A stretch of 64,000 nucleotides of DNA from Verticillium longisporum (taxonomy: Eukaryota; Ascomycota; Sordariomycetes; Glomerellales; Plectosphaerellaceae), in NCBI GenBank assembly GCA_019188255.1, contig JAETXT010000007.1, positions 3,906,001 through 3,970,000 on the forward strand, in the 5' to 3' direction. Both the position numbers and the translations under genes were made by a program. Below the pieces are notes generated by a model. That model made no database searches and was not told the origin of the DNA. It saw nothing but the letters and a program-made list of their open reading frames with translations. Of the stretch, positions 55,045 to 64,000 are shown one piece after another (the first letter of the stretch is position 1; every line of letters starts with the position of its first letter).

Positions 55045-55884
55045 CTAGTAGAGGCCCGGCAGAATCACATAGGGCACCTCCCTCTTGAACTGCGTCCACT
55101 GCGCCCCGTAGCGCCCGCCGCAGTACCGGTCGAGCACCGGCACGGCGCGGCTCGCAAAATCGTACGACTGCAGCAGGCCCATGGCGAGGCCGCCGACCCA
55201 GCCCGACGCCGCCATGCAGTAGCCCGCGCGCCAGAGGGCGTAGCCGCCGTAGTTGATGTGGCGCGCGAGGCGCCAGAGGCCCGTCTTCATGACCTTGCCC
55301 TCGTTGGCGGGGCGGTCCTTGAAGACCTTGCGCTGGTGCTCGGACACGGTCTCGAGGGTCATGCCGACGGCGAAGAGGGCGGCGCCGACGAGGACGGGCA
55401 GCGGCAGGCTGTCGACGGTGTCGCGGCCGGCGAGGACGCTCGTCGTCGAGGCGAGCAAGAGGAGCGCGTTGAGCGAGTTGACGACCGTGTTGTAGGCGCT
55501 GACGGGCACGGCGGCGGTGAGGGCGGGGAACTCCTCGTTGGACAGCGACACGAGCCAGTAGATCTGCTTGGCGGCGGCGGCGGCGGACATGGTGACGAGG
55601 ATGAGGTGCGGCGCCGGCAGGTGCAGGTTGTCGAGGGGCGCGAGGCCCGTGGCCAGGGCGAAGCCGGCGAGGGGTCGCGAGGCGATGCCGAGGCGCGCGA
55701 GCAGGGCGGGGCCCCAGCGGGCGCCGGCGACGAGGTTGTACTGCAGGGGCACGTCGAGGGCGCGGAAGCCGATGAAGGTCAGCGTGCCGAGCTTGCTGGG
55801 ACGCTTGACGCCGCGCTTGATGAGGTCGCGCGTGGGCTTGGCGTCTGGGCCGGCGCCCTCAGCCTCGTGTGTCGCGTCGGCCAT
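55045..55884 (-). CDS. DUF1295/steroid-reductase-like membrane protein
   Basis: 279 residues from the ATG at 55884, single exon. Several hydrophobic spans (LILVTMSAAAAAKQIYWLV, VVNSLNALLLLASTTSVLA, LPVLVGAALFAVGMTLETV, YCMAASGWVGGLAMGLL) are followed by the signature stretch of the DUF1295 (steroid 5-alpha-reductase C-terminal-like, isoprenylcysteine methyltransferase-like) family: KVMKTGLWRLARHINYGG, then a final soluble part with DRYCGGRYGAQWTQFKREVPYVILPGLY. The related enzymes reduce or methylate lipids in the ER; the actual substrate is unknown. The antisense strand is open over the same span, an effect of GC-rich codon use. Confidence 0.8.
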   Translation of the reverse strand: MADATHEAEGAGPDAKPTRDLIKRGVKRPSKLGTLTFIGFRALDVPLQYNLVAGARWGPALLARLGIASRPLAGFALATGLAPLDNLHLPAPHLILVTMSAAAAAKQIYWLVSLSNEEFPALTAAVPVSAYNTVVNSLNALLLLASTTSVLAGRDTVDSLPLPVLVGAALFAVGMTLETVSEHQRKVFKDRPANEGKVMKTGLWRLARHINYGGYALWRAGYCMAASGWVGGLAMGLLQSYDFASRAVPVLDRYCGGRYGAQWTQFKREVPYVILPGLY

Positions 55885-56842
55885 GTTGCCTGTGCAGTGA
55901 CAGTGGATGGGTGAGGAGACGGGTGAGAGGACCAGGACAAGAGGGGAAGAGGGATGCGTTTGGGGTCAGTCAAGTAGTCAGTTCGGTAGGTAGCGTAGAC
56001 CGGTGTTGGGTATGGGGGTATGCCGACTGCGGGGGACACCACGCGCGGCGTTGAGTGAAGTCATCGATCGCGGACTCTTGGCATCATGGCGCTGGCCCGT
56101 CGGTGGTCCGGTGCAACGTAGCGGGACCTGCTGACATGGCCAAGAGACGCATGCCTCGACGCATGCCTCGACGCAGGTCTCTGTCTTGGAGCCAACGTTC
56201 CTCGGGCTGCTACCAGAGCACTGTGCCTAACGAGCATGAGTATTCATACTAGCCATGATTATCCAGCCATGACCGTCTTGCAGCGCGTCGTCTGCTGTGC
56301 GTCTGCTGTGTGAGAACGTTCACTGTGACCGTATATGACAGCTGTCACTTGACGCTCGATGTCGTGATGGACAATGAGCCATGTTCTGATGGTCTCGCTC
56401 ATGAGGGGGCGAGGCTAAGGTGAGGAGGGGTGGAGAGAGAGAGAGAGAGAGAGATGCACAGCAAACGCTGGGCGTCATTCCGTCATAGGGGTCCTCGCGT
56501 GGTGGAGCTCGGCGAGCCGCTCTTCCGAAACAAAAGTCAATCCATCATCAGAGTATGCTGTGCTCAATGGGAGTGAAAGACATGGATCAGCAAGGAGGAA
56601 TGCGCCTGTCGATGGGAAAGGAATACTGAGAAAGTTGGAGATGGTAATTTCGGCTACCTCAGCTTGATGTAAGGCACCTAAGTTGCTAAAGTACCTAATT
56701 TAAGTACCACAGAGAGGTCGGTACTCGCAGGCAGTTCATGCTGGTCAAGGCAGCTCCGTCTCCACAATCACTCACACGAACAGGCTAATCCCTTGCTGCG
56801 CACAGACTACATGTAGCAGGCAGTAGCTTCTCCTTGCATGAG
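55885..56842. other. intergenic region, no protein gene seen
   Basis: Contains a (GA)n tract at 56429-56454, a CGCATGCCT duplication near 56149-56172, and CACCTAAG/TACCTAATTT-like short elements at 56670-56705. Confidence 0.5.
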
Positions 56843-56924
56843 TCCCTGATGGCCCAGCTGGTTAAGGCGTCCGACTGTTAATTTGGCAAATCGGGAGATC
56901 CACAGTTCGATCCTGTGTCGGGGA
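56843..56924 (+). tRNA. tRNA-Asn (GTT) with a 9-base intron
   Basis: Acceptor stem TCCCTGA pairs with TCGGGGA (one T-G pair). D-arm GCC-CAGCTGGTTAA-GGC, anticodon stem TCCGA with TCGGG, T-arm CACAG-TTCGATC-CTGTG. Reading C32-T33-GTT-A37, the anticodon is GTT (Asn). The loop is 16 bases, so a 9-base intron ATTTGGCAA directly after position 37 is the simplest reading, the normal place for eukaryotic tRNA introns. A TTTTT pol III terminator follows at 56933-56937. Confidence 0.85.
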
Positions 56925-56932
56925 GTTCATTC

Positions 56933-56937
56933 TTTTT
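56933..56937 (+). terminator. pol III T-run terminator of tRNA-Asn
   Basis: Five T's start 9 bases past the tRNA 3' end. Confidence 0.7.
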
Positions 56938-57729
56938 GCACGTCCGAACGGCACCAAGGTAATTCGATGTTGCTGTTCATACGATTCTTCTTGTTTTCGT
57001 TTTATTTACGATCATTTCAATACCACTGGCACCTGTGAATTCCATTTTTGCCTGCTGTTGATCCGCTTTGGTCTGCCCTGGGCCCCAAGTCAGTGCCTTC
57101 CCGATCCACCTCGCTCATGTTGTTCCTTCCACCTCTGTAAATGCAAGGCGCCCGAATGATCCTCAGCAACCATCTATACACGACGCCCAAGAAAACGCAA
57201 AATTCATTATCCCTCCCTGGGATCAGACCCTTGGGTCGGATCTTACACCAGGCATCCAGAGACAGACCATGCACCCCGCTACGTCACTTCCCCGCGAATT
57301 CACATGTCTGAGCTCTCGGTAGATCCTCGATACCACCTCATGAGACAACACCGTATCCCGCATGGGCAGTATTGTCCGATCGACCTCGCTCCCAGCAACC
57401 CTAGCTCACAGTCAATTATGGCTCGATTCGGAAATACCTTGCGATGCGACACTACAACACTGCAACTCAGCCCTCTTCCCTTCACCGAAGGTTGAACATG
57501 GTGGCCCTCAACTGCCGAAGAGGCAACCGAACACGGTCTCCTGCTTTTGGGGACAGCAGGAGAGCATGACGGACCTCGGCGCATGTTCGCTGCCATACGA
57601 GGCGTATAATAGAAAAGGTGGAGGGAGACCGCGAAAAGGATGGGCACACGACGTAGACCGCTCATCGCAGAGTTGCTGACAAGACTTCGTTTTTCTCTCT
57701 CCATCGACCGACCGAACGCCATCCTCGCC
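56938..57729. other. intergenic region, no gene accepted
   Basis: Low coding potential; leads into the cutinase start. Confidence 0.45.
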
Positions 57730-58718
57730 ATGTTTCATACCTCTCCCATACGCAGTATCCGCCATGTGGCCATCGCACTCGGCGTCCTAGCCAGCCAGCT
57801 CGTGACGCTGACCCACGGCCTGCCCTCGCCCGCCGCCAATGCCATGACTGCCGACGAGTGGCTGAAGCTCACCGACTCGTCCGCCCTCGCCCCGCGACAA
57901 GACATACCCCCGGGCCTCGGCCAGTTCCCCGCAGGCCCGCTGAACCAGTTCCTCCGCACCAGCAGCCCGCTGCCGCCGGGCGAGCGCGCCCCGGACGTGG
58001 TCGCCAAGATCCAGACGCCCCTGCAGCAGGGCCTCGCCGCCGCCGCCGGCATCGACACGACGAGGGAGGACCTCGCGCAGAACGCCCCGTGCGCCGCCGT
58101 CACCGTCGTCTTCGCGCGGGGCACGACCGAGCCCGGGTCCGTCGGCCTCATCGCCGGGCCCCCTTCTTCGACGCCCTGCGCGACCAGCTCGGCGCCGAGA
58201 CGCTCGCCGTCCAGGGCGTCGCGTATCCGGCCACCTTTGCCGGCTTCAACAGGAACGGCACGGACGGCGTGCCGAGCATGTAAGCGAAGACCAAAGACCA
58301 TAGACCAAAGACCATTGACCAAAAACCATGCAGCGGAGCGCGTGCATGATGAAGACAGTGGACCTGTCAAAGACGGCTAACTCGGACTGTGGACAGGACG
58401 GCCTTCGTCGACCAGGCGGCGACCCGGTGCCCAGACACCAAGATTGTCATGGCCGGGTACTCCCAGGGCGCCCTCGTTGTGCGCAGCACCGCCGCTGCGC
58501 TGCCCGCCGGCACCATGGCCAAGGTCAGCTCGGTCGTGACCTTTGGCGACCCGCGCAACCCGGCGCCCATCGCCGGCGCCGACGGCAAGACCCTGATCCT
58601 CTGCCAGCCGAACGACGCCGTCTGCAGCGGCGGCTTCATCACCGTCGCGCACTTGACGTACGGCGCCAACGCCACGGCCGCCGCTGCTTTTGTCGTTCAG
58701 AAGGCCCACGGCGCGTAA
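57730..58718 (+). CDS. secreted cutinase (alpha/beta hydrolase), frameshifted
   Basis: Extracellular serine esterase of the cutinase family, which cleaves plant cutin or other polyesters. Start ATG 57730; signal peptide VAIALGVLASQLVTLTHGLPSP. A spacer with Arg/Gln (LAPRQDIPPGLGQFP) is followed by DLAQNAPCAAVTVVFARGTTEPGSVGLIAGPP, the family's oxyanion-loop region. The frame slips at the C5 run 58159-58163, after which FFDALRDQLGAETLAV resumes in the next frame. An intron 58280-58396 (GTAAGC...GGACAG) leads to exon 2 with the nucleophile GYSQGALVV, TFGDPRNPAPI and the catalytic Asp/His in CQPNDAVCSGGFITVAHLTYG. One added base makes 291 codons. Cys of both disulfides are present. Active only if the frame is really intact. 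Confidence 0.85.
58159..58163 (+). other. frameshift at a C5 run in the cutinase gene
   Basis: GLIAGPP goes out of frame here. Six C would continue with FFDALRDQLG. Confidence 0.75.
58280..58396 (+). other. cutinase intron
   Basis: GTAAGC donor and GTGGACAG acceptor, 117 bases; joins DGVPSM to TAFVDQAATR. It contains ACCAAAGACCAT-type short repeats. Confidence 0.75.
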
Positions 58719-59648
58719 TGGAAGGGGGGTACGGCGTCGTACATGTACACAGGCTTCGCCATGGGCGGACGGATCTGTCGGACTCGGCATGCCCGCGGCA
58801 GGAATAGAGGCCTCTCTGCCTTGGCCCGCGAGTCATGGCGGCATGGCACGGCTGGGCACAGTTGCCGTAGGCAAGCTCAGCAGCAGTCTTGCAAGCACAA
58901 TGTGACCAGGCACAATCAGAGTCCAAAGCGCTGTAGCCACTGAGGTGAAATAGTGTCAATTCAATGTCGATTCTCGTGTACCGAACACATACCTGGCCAA
59001 TATCTGTCTGATGATGGGTCCTATACATCCTACCTCGTGCAGACCGCCGAAGTGACCACCAGGTCAATTGCCTCAACACGAGTATGTAAAAAAAGCCTTG
59101 GTCAGGTGATCATTCGCAAATCGACTCAAATTGCAAAGGAAGGACAAAGGACGAATAACCCTGCAGACAATAGATACTACCATGCTGCGTAGTCGACAAT
59201 CAGGACAGGCGGGTTCGGCAGGCAAGGTCCGGCAAGATCGTCGCCTGCAATCTTAAGATCAGATTGGTCATGTAACGAACAGACGTACACGTGTAACAGA
59301 TAGAGCGCGACATGATAAGAAGTAAGGGGGGTTTTTTTTTTTCATTTTGCTGCCATGCATGTGTACCATGCAGTGCTCGTTACGGTGGATCTCTGCCGTG
59401 TAGTGGTAGTCATCAAGGCGTGCGACCTATTGTTGTCTTGCCGCGTGCGTCACTGTCGAGCGCTGTATCCGGGTCTTTTTTGGGTATCATCTCCATCTCG
59501 TAGCCAGTCAAACCACTCCCGGATGACTTTCGCCCATTTTTTTTCACGTCCTCATCGCATCACACGCAGAGCGCACTCTCACAGCCAGGGTCGGACCAGG
59601 GCAAGTCGCATCACTGCACGTTCTGCATTCCACACACAGACACGCCGT
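58719..59648. other. convergent intergenic region
   Basis: 3' flanks of cutinase and the HAD gene. A 10-T run lies near 59332-59342. No gene accepted. Confidence 0.45.
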
Positions 59649-60818
59649 TTACAGAATCTCCTCGGGCTTCACCTTGATCCAGTTCTGGTCAGCGGTGACG
59701 GGGAGACCAAGCTTCCTCTGCTGGTCGGCGTTGTCCTTGATCATGCCGTCAATCTGGGTGCGGTAGCTCGCCTTGCGATCGACCCACACGCGAACGCCGC
59801 CCTTCCAGACGTCGACGTCGTGGAAGAGCATGTAGCCGTCGCTGGTAGGCGTGTCGCCGCCAACCAGTACGGGCTTCTTCCACTGGCTGATGTACGTCAG
59901 GATGGCAGCGTGCTTGCCCGCCATCCAGGTCAGGGGTGTCCACAGATAAGGGGTCAACGTGAAGTCAAGGTTGGCCTTCTCGTCATAAGTTCCGGCTTCG
60001 ATCTGCTTGCGGGCCGTGGTCGGGCTCGAGGGGTTCGCAGGGTTGGCGAGAAGCATGGTGACACCAATGACGTTCTTGGCGGGCACGTTGTAGCCATACT
60101 TGGGGTCCGAGGCGACCATGCGAACGAGCTCCTCAGAGGCTGCCGTCACGATGTAGACGTCAATGCCGTTCTCCATCAGGCGGTTGAAGAGCTCCTGCTG
60201 GCCACGGTAGAGCTTGGGCGGGTTGATGGCAATGGGGGTCCCGACGTCGCCCACAAAGTAGGTGACGGGCATGGTTCCGTTGTGGGCCATGAGCTGGTAG
60301 ACGTAGCCTTTGAGGGCACGCGGCGTCAAGCCAGAGAAGACCTGGGCGACTCATGGGTAGCAGATGAGGTCGTCAACTTCGCAGAGGCGGTAGTAGTAGC
60401 TGAAGAGCGTCTCGTTGTGCGAAGGTGTATCCTTGAACGGGATCAGGCGGAGAGACGGATCGAGCGTCTCGCGGGTGATGATGCCACGGTTCTCAAGGAA
60501 CGGCAGCAGCGATTCCTCGAGGTCGAAGCGGTACGACGTGTTGTCCATGTCGAACACAGCGTAGTTGCCCTGGTGAGCATTGGCACGGATCATGGCGTTC
60601 AGGCTTTCGGCGGCCTGCTTCGGCCAGTGAGTAAGGGCCGTACCCTTGTCGGGCTGCGACTCCGGCTGCTTCCACCAAGACTGGCCCCAAGGCTGGCCCC
60701 AAGGCTGACCCCCGGGAGATGGCCAACCCCAGCCATTGCCATTGGAGGGAGATGCCTTTGAGGAAGAGATAGTAGTCGCGAGGACAGCCAGGAGGCTGGA
60801 GCTGGAGGTGAACTTCAT
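59649..60818 (-). CDS. secreted HAD-family phosphatase with an in-frame TGA
   Basis: 390-codon frame from the ATG at 60818 to the stop at 59649, interrupted only by TGA at 60351-60353. Signal peptide [23 protein letters not shown], then a Trp/Gly/Pro-rich segment with repeated PWGQ, then HAD motif I VFDMDNTSYRFD (nucleophile Asp and acid Asp). Further on: motif II region VYIVTAASEELVRMV, lysine region WKKPVLVGG and motif IV GDTPTSDGYML. Similar proteins are secreted phosphatases (phosphorylcholine-phosphatase-like); the substrate is not shown by sequence. The stop falls between DDLICYP and VAQVFSGLTPRALKGY; from memory relatives have CYPW at this point, so a TGG to TGA change is likely. Without decoding the stop, the product loses most of the HAD domain. 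Confidence 0.82.
60351..60353 (-). other. in-frame TGA in the HAD phosphatase gene
   Basis: Context TAC CCA TGA GTC GCC. A conserved Trp is expected at this codon. Confidence 0.75.
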
Positions 60819-62853
60819 CTTGAAGAGTTGACGAGGGGTCTCAAGGAGCTAGAGAAGAGGTAGCTGCGAGTGGCAAGGCAGGGTGAAGAGCAGTTCACAA
60901 CGGGATCAACAGGCAGGAGGCGAGCTCTTTAAATCCCCCAGCAAGTGGGAGCAAACTTCAGAAAACTCGATGGGACCCAACAATCGAGAGCGATTTCCAC
61001 GCGCAGGCAAGATCGGCGGGGCCTCATCACTGCTGTCGACGCTTGTTGATACGAGCAGCGGGCCCCTCCTCTCCGCAGAGCCTGGCGTCCATGAGGTTGA
61101 GGTTCGATGGTCCCCCCCAAGAGCTGGCATGCAGCAGCGCCGTCGACAGGGCTGGCAGGCGAGCATACGACAGGCTGACCCCACGAGACCGAGTAGGGAA
61201 ACCATGAGAGAAATGCGACTCTGTCGCCGAACAAAGCGCGGGTTTGTGCAGCTGGCCAGCAATGTGACATGGGGGTGGGACAGACGGCGACGCCGCCGAG
61301 GCGCGACCATGACTCGCTGCGGGGCGGACTCCGGGGGTACCGGTTGTTGACCCAATTACGTAGATGCCGTGTGGGGGTCCTCGGGAGGCCAAGAAACGGA
61401 GAAGGGACTCCATCATCGGCGGTCGGAACGGCGGTGGTCATGGTTGGACTAAGGGGGGGAGATGGTGTTGAGAGCTGATGTTGTGGCGCGAGTGCCAGCC
61501 AGAGGGCAGCCATTGCGTCGTTGATAGATACCTAAGCAAGCAAGCAAAGTATTGCAAGAAGAATTAGCAAAGCACATAGGTAAACAGCAAGTACGTACGT
61601 ATGCAGCAAGACTGAAAAAAACCGAACCAGCCTAGCGAGGTCGCTTGTGCCAAGGTTCGAAGCCGTCTTGGACAGGGTGGTGAAGGGGGGGGAAAAGGTC
61701 GACTTCCACAATACTGACGACCGGTTGCAGGAACCATGCAGATGGGTTGCCGAGATCTGCCAATGATGCTGCTGTAGTCAGCAAGTTTATCAGGCTAACC
61801 TTGATTCGTCCAGAGTTCAGCAAGCCACCCCTTGTACCTACCCAGCACCTTCCCGTGGCTTTGTCCAATGGCAGGCTCGACAATGAGTTCAGGCCACCCT
61901 CTGTGAGGAACCCTGCTGGGAGTGGAGCCAGCATGCTGAATTGCAACTCCACAGAGCAAGGCCCTCTCAGTTCCCTGGTTGCAACGCGAGACTCTCTTTC
62001 TTTCAGGTCATTGAGGAGATGAGGGGCAGGCCTTTGTGTTCTTATTCTTGTTCTCCGGATCCGGGATCAGGTTCTGCCCCTGATCCAAGTGCTTGGGTAG
62101 GCTGGCGTCAATTTTTCCAAGAACAATACCAATATGAGCTCGGGTTAAATCCCGAGATTCCTCATCCTTGGATAGCAGCCCTGAAGAGAAGGAAGAAGAC
62201 GAGGTTAAACTTCATCCTTCACAGACTTAGCTCGCATCGCCCTTTCCAGTTCTTTGAACCGACTTGAGCTATACAATCAAAGTGATAAACAAAGCGACCG
62301 TCTTCCCAAAGCGATCAACCTGTTTCCGTGGCCTGGTTGAACACAAATCAGCACACATTGGTGGTTCGCACACCAGGCTGCCAGCACCAGCCGCTGTCGG
62401 GTTTCGTCTGACCCCAAGGTGGTTGGTGCTGACTTGTAGCAACCCTAGCAGATGCTGACTGCACCTCCACGTTTGCGATGACATCGATGCCAGGTGGAGG
62501 AAGGGACTGCTCTGATTCAGTTAGTCAGCAGGCACTATGAAACGTAGCCCTGGGGGCGCGTTGGGCGACAAACTAAGCCAGTTACAACAACTCTTATCCA
62601 CCTTATAATACCATACCTTTTTCCAGGCACACCCGTCTTATCGCCTCTTATCACAAGCTGGGACCCACTATCTCGGCGGTTACGAAGCAACGCCAGAGCA
62701 CGAGCACATGGGCACGCGTGCAGACTAGCTGCCTCGAGCTCCCCCCCCAATGACGAATGACTGATGGCCCGCAACGTCTGAGCCGACGACTCCTCCCTCT
62801 CCACCACTCTCCATCATCACATCCCCTGCACCCTCACAACAATCGCAACAATC
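60819..62853. other. 2 kb intergenic region, divergent promoters
   Basis: Several short open frames but none convincing. It includes AAGCAAGCAAGCAAAG short repeats near 61533-61549 and a low-GC stretch at 62000-62300. Confidence 0.45.
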
Positions 62854-64000
62854 ATGAAGTTCTCCAAGGCCTCCGCCCTCGCGCTCATGCTGCCGGCAGC
62901 ATCCGCTCGCCACATTCTCAAGGAGGAGACCGACAACGTCGTCCTCTACCCCAACGAGATCGAGCAACAGACCTACCTCATCGAGCTCGCTCCTGGCAAC
63001 ACGAGATGGGTCACTGAGGAGGAGAAGTGGGAGCTTCGCCGCGTACGTTTCCATTGAAGCCGATACTGCCTGCACGTTCTAGACTGACATCGCAAACAGA
63101 ACGGCGAGCGTTTCTTCGACATCACCGACAACCAGGACCTCGGCACCACCCGTGCTCATGCCGACTCAAAGAAGGCCGTCTTTCCCGAGAAATGCACCCA
63201 GCAAGACAACGTCAAGCCTATCCTCGACAACCTTGACAAGAGCAACATTAAGAAGCGTCTAGAAAAGTTCACAAGTTTCCACACGCGGTACTACAAGTCC
63301 GACTACGGTCGCCAGTCGTCCGAGTGGCTCCTCAGCGAGATCAACTCCATCATCAAGGTCGCCGGCGGCGACAAGCATGGCATTTACGCCCAGCACTTCC
63401 CACACACCTGGCAACAGAGCTCCATCATCGCCACCATCCCCGGCAAGACCAACAGCACCGTTGTCATCGGCGCGCACCAAGACTCCATCAACCTCTTCCT
63501 GCCCAGTATCCTCGCTGCGCCCGGCGCCGACGACGATGGCAGTGGCTCCATGACCATCCTCGAGGTCTTCCGCGTCTTCCTCGGCGTCAAAGACGTCCTC
63601 AAGGGCAAGTCGGAGAACACGATCGAGTTCCACTGGTACAGTGCCGAGGAGGGCGGCCTTCTCGGCAGCCAGGCCATCTTCTCACAGTATGAGAAGGACG
63701 AACGCGACGTCAAGGCCATGCTGCAGCAGGACATGACTGGATTCGTGCAGAGGACTATTGATGCTGGCCGTCCCGAGAGTGTCGGTATCATCACTGACTA
63801 CGTAAACACTGGCCTGACTGACTTTATCAAGAAGGTCATTGTTGAGGTAAGCTTCCGACTCCCATCAGGTCCTGATATATGACGGCTGCTGACTCGGACT
63901 CCTTAGTACTGCGACATTCCCTACGTCGAGACCAAGTGCGGTTATGCATGCTCGGACCACGCGTCCGCAAGCAAGGCCGGCTACCCGTCGGCCTTCGTCA
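62854..64000 (+). CDS. secreted leucine aminopeptidase, M28 family (LAP1-like), 3' part outside the window
   Basis: Zinc exopeptidase that removes N-terminal Leu and other residues outside the cell; fungal LAP1 is usually about 370-390 residues. Exons so far: 62854-63042, 63100-63846 and 63907 onward. Signal peptide [19 protein letters not shown], then a propeptide ending near residue 85 with [14 protein letters not shown] and [12 protein letters not shown]. The catalytic domain shows the two-zinc set: VIGAHQDS (His, Asp), [10 protein letters not shown] (bridging Asp), [12 protein letters not shown] (general base Glu and Zn-binding Glu) and [14 protein letters not shown] (Asp). After the second intron come [12 protein letters not shown] (two Cys, last Zn His). 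The gene runs off the window at 64000. No break in the visible part. Confidence 0.93.
63043..63099 (+). other. aminopeptidase intron 1
   Basis: GTACGT donor, GACTGACA branch site and AAACAG acceptor, 57 bases; joins WELRR to NGERFFD. Confidence 0.85.
63847..63906 (+). other. aminopeptidase intron 2
   Basis: GTAAGC donor, TGCTGACT branch site and CCTTAG acceptor, 60 bases; joins KKVIVE to YCDIPYVE. Confidence 0.88.

Noticed and set aside
55015..55914. 299-codon open frame antisense to the DUF1295 gene
   Set aside because: Composition is the shadow of the GC-rich sense gene, and there is no signal or domain.
62000..62300. possible transposon remnant
   Set aside because: A 108-codon frame is open but I recognise no transposase, integrase or reverse transcriptase motif and no terminal repeats.

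Overview
The window is nuclear DNA of a filamentous ascomycete (Pezizomycotina, most likely a Sordariomycete, possibly Hypocreales). The basis is GC-rich coding sequence, genes interrupted by 43-90 base GT-AG introns with CTNA-type branch sites just before the acceptor, a dicer-like protein of the DCL-1 type, a YVC1-type vacuolar channel, a fungal pyrABCN (CAD-like) gene, a cutinase, a secreted M28 aminopeptidase and a PP4 catalytic subunit. I cannot name the species.

Layout: 1-381 is the 3' end of an unidentified gene; 1175-2967 an MFS permease (+); 3180-4846 an unidentified gene (-); 5434-6096 a hot-dog thioesterase (+); 6441-11182 dicer-like 1 (-), divergent from 12157-13251 TAP42-like (+); 13610-16045 an unidentified membrane protein (-); 17225-17538 a 67-residue single-span protein (+); 18039-21767 a YVC1-type TRP channel (-); 24770-31568 pyrABCN (+); 32276-33139 a pyridoxamine-phosphate-oxidase-like protein (+), convergent with a cyclin-box protein at 33664-34659 (-). 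A gene-poor stretch follows (34660-39201), then two related-looking secreted Leu/Gln-rich proteins (39202-39795 and 42406-43329, both -), a small membrane protein (44460-44825, -), PP4 catalytic subunit (45727-47221, +), a basic unidentified protein (47595-48430, -), a RING protein (49131-49886, -), a GPI-type cupredoxin (50487-51165, +), a four-span membrane protein (51359-51846, -), an AFG1-like ATPase (52869-54803, +), a DUF1295 membrane protein (55045-55884, -), a tRNA-Asn (56843-56924), a cutinase (57730-58718, +), a secreted HAD phosphatase (59649-60818, -) and the 5' part of a secreted leucine aminopeptidase (62854-64000, +).

This is ordinary housekeeping-plus-secretome chromosome, not a mobile or clustered region. 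The genes do not form one pathway. Recognisable functional links are pyrimidine synthesis (pyrABCN), PP2A-family phosphatase control (TAP42-like and PP4 catalytic subunit, about 32 kb apart), RNA silencing (dcl-1), and secreted hydrolases (cutinase, HAD phosphatase, aminopeptidase).

The most striking property is that many otherwise well-conserved genes are broken by a single base. I count eight frameshifts, seven at or near short homopolymers and mostly C/G runs (MFS, dcl-1, pyrABCN twice, YVC1 twice, the 48.3 kb gene, cutinase), and six in-frame stops (4700, 14966, 15782, 26755, 28912, 60351). Correcting one base per frameshift makes each affected coding length an exact multiple of three. 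Breaks in the normally essential pyrABCN make consensus-sequence error the leading explanation; stop-codon recoding (A-to-I editing, readthrough) or true decay remain to be excluded. I found no clear transposon, CRISPR array or novel defence or biosynthetic system.
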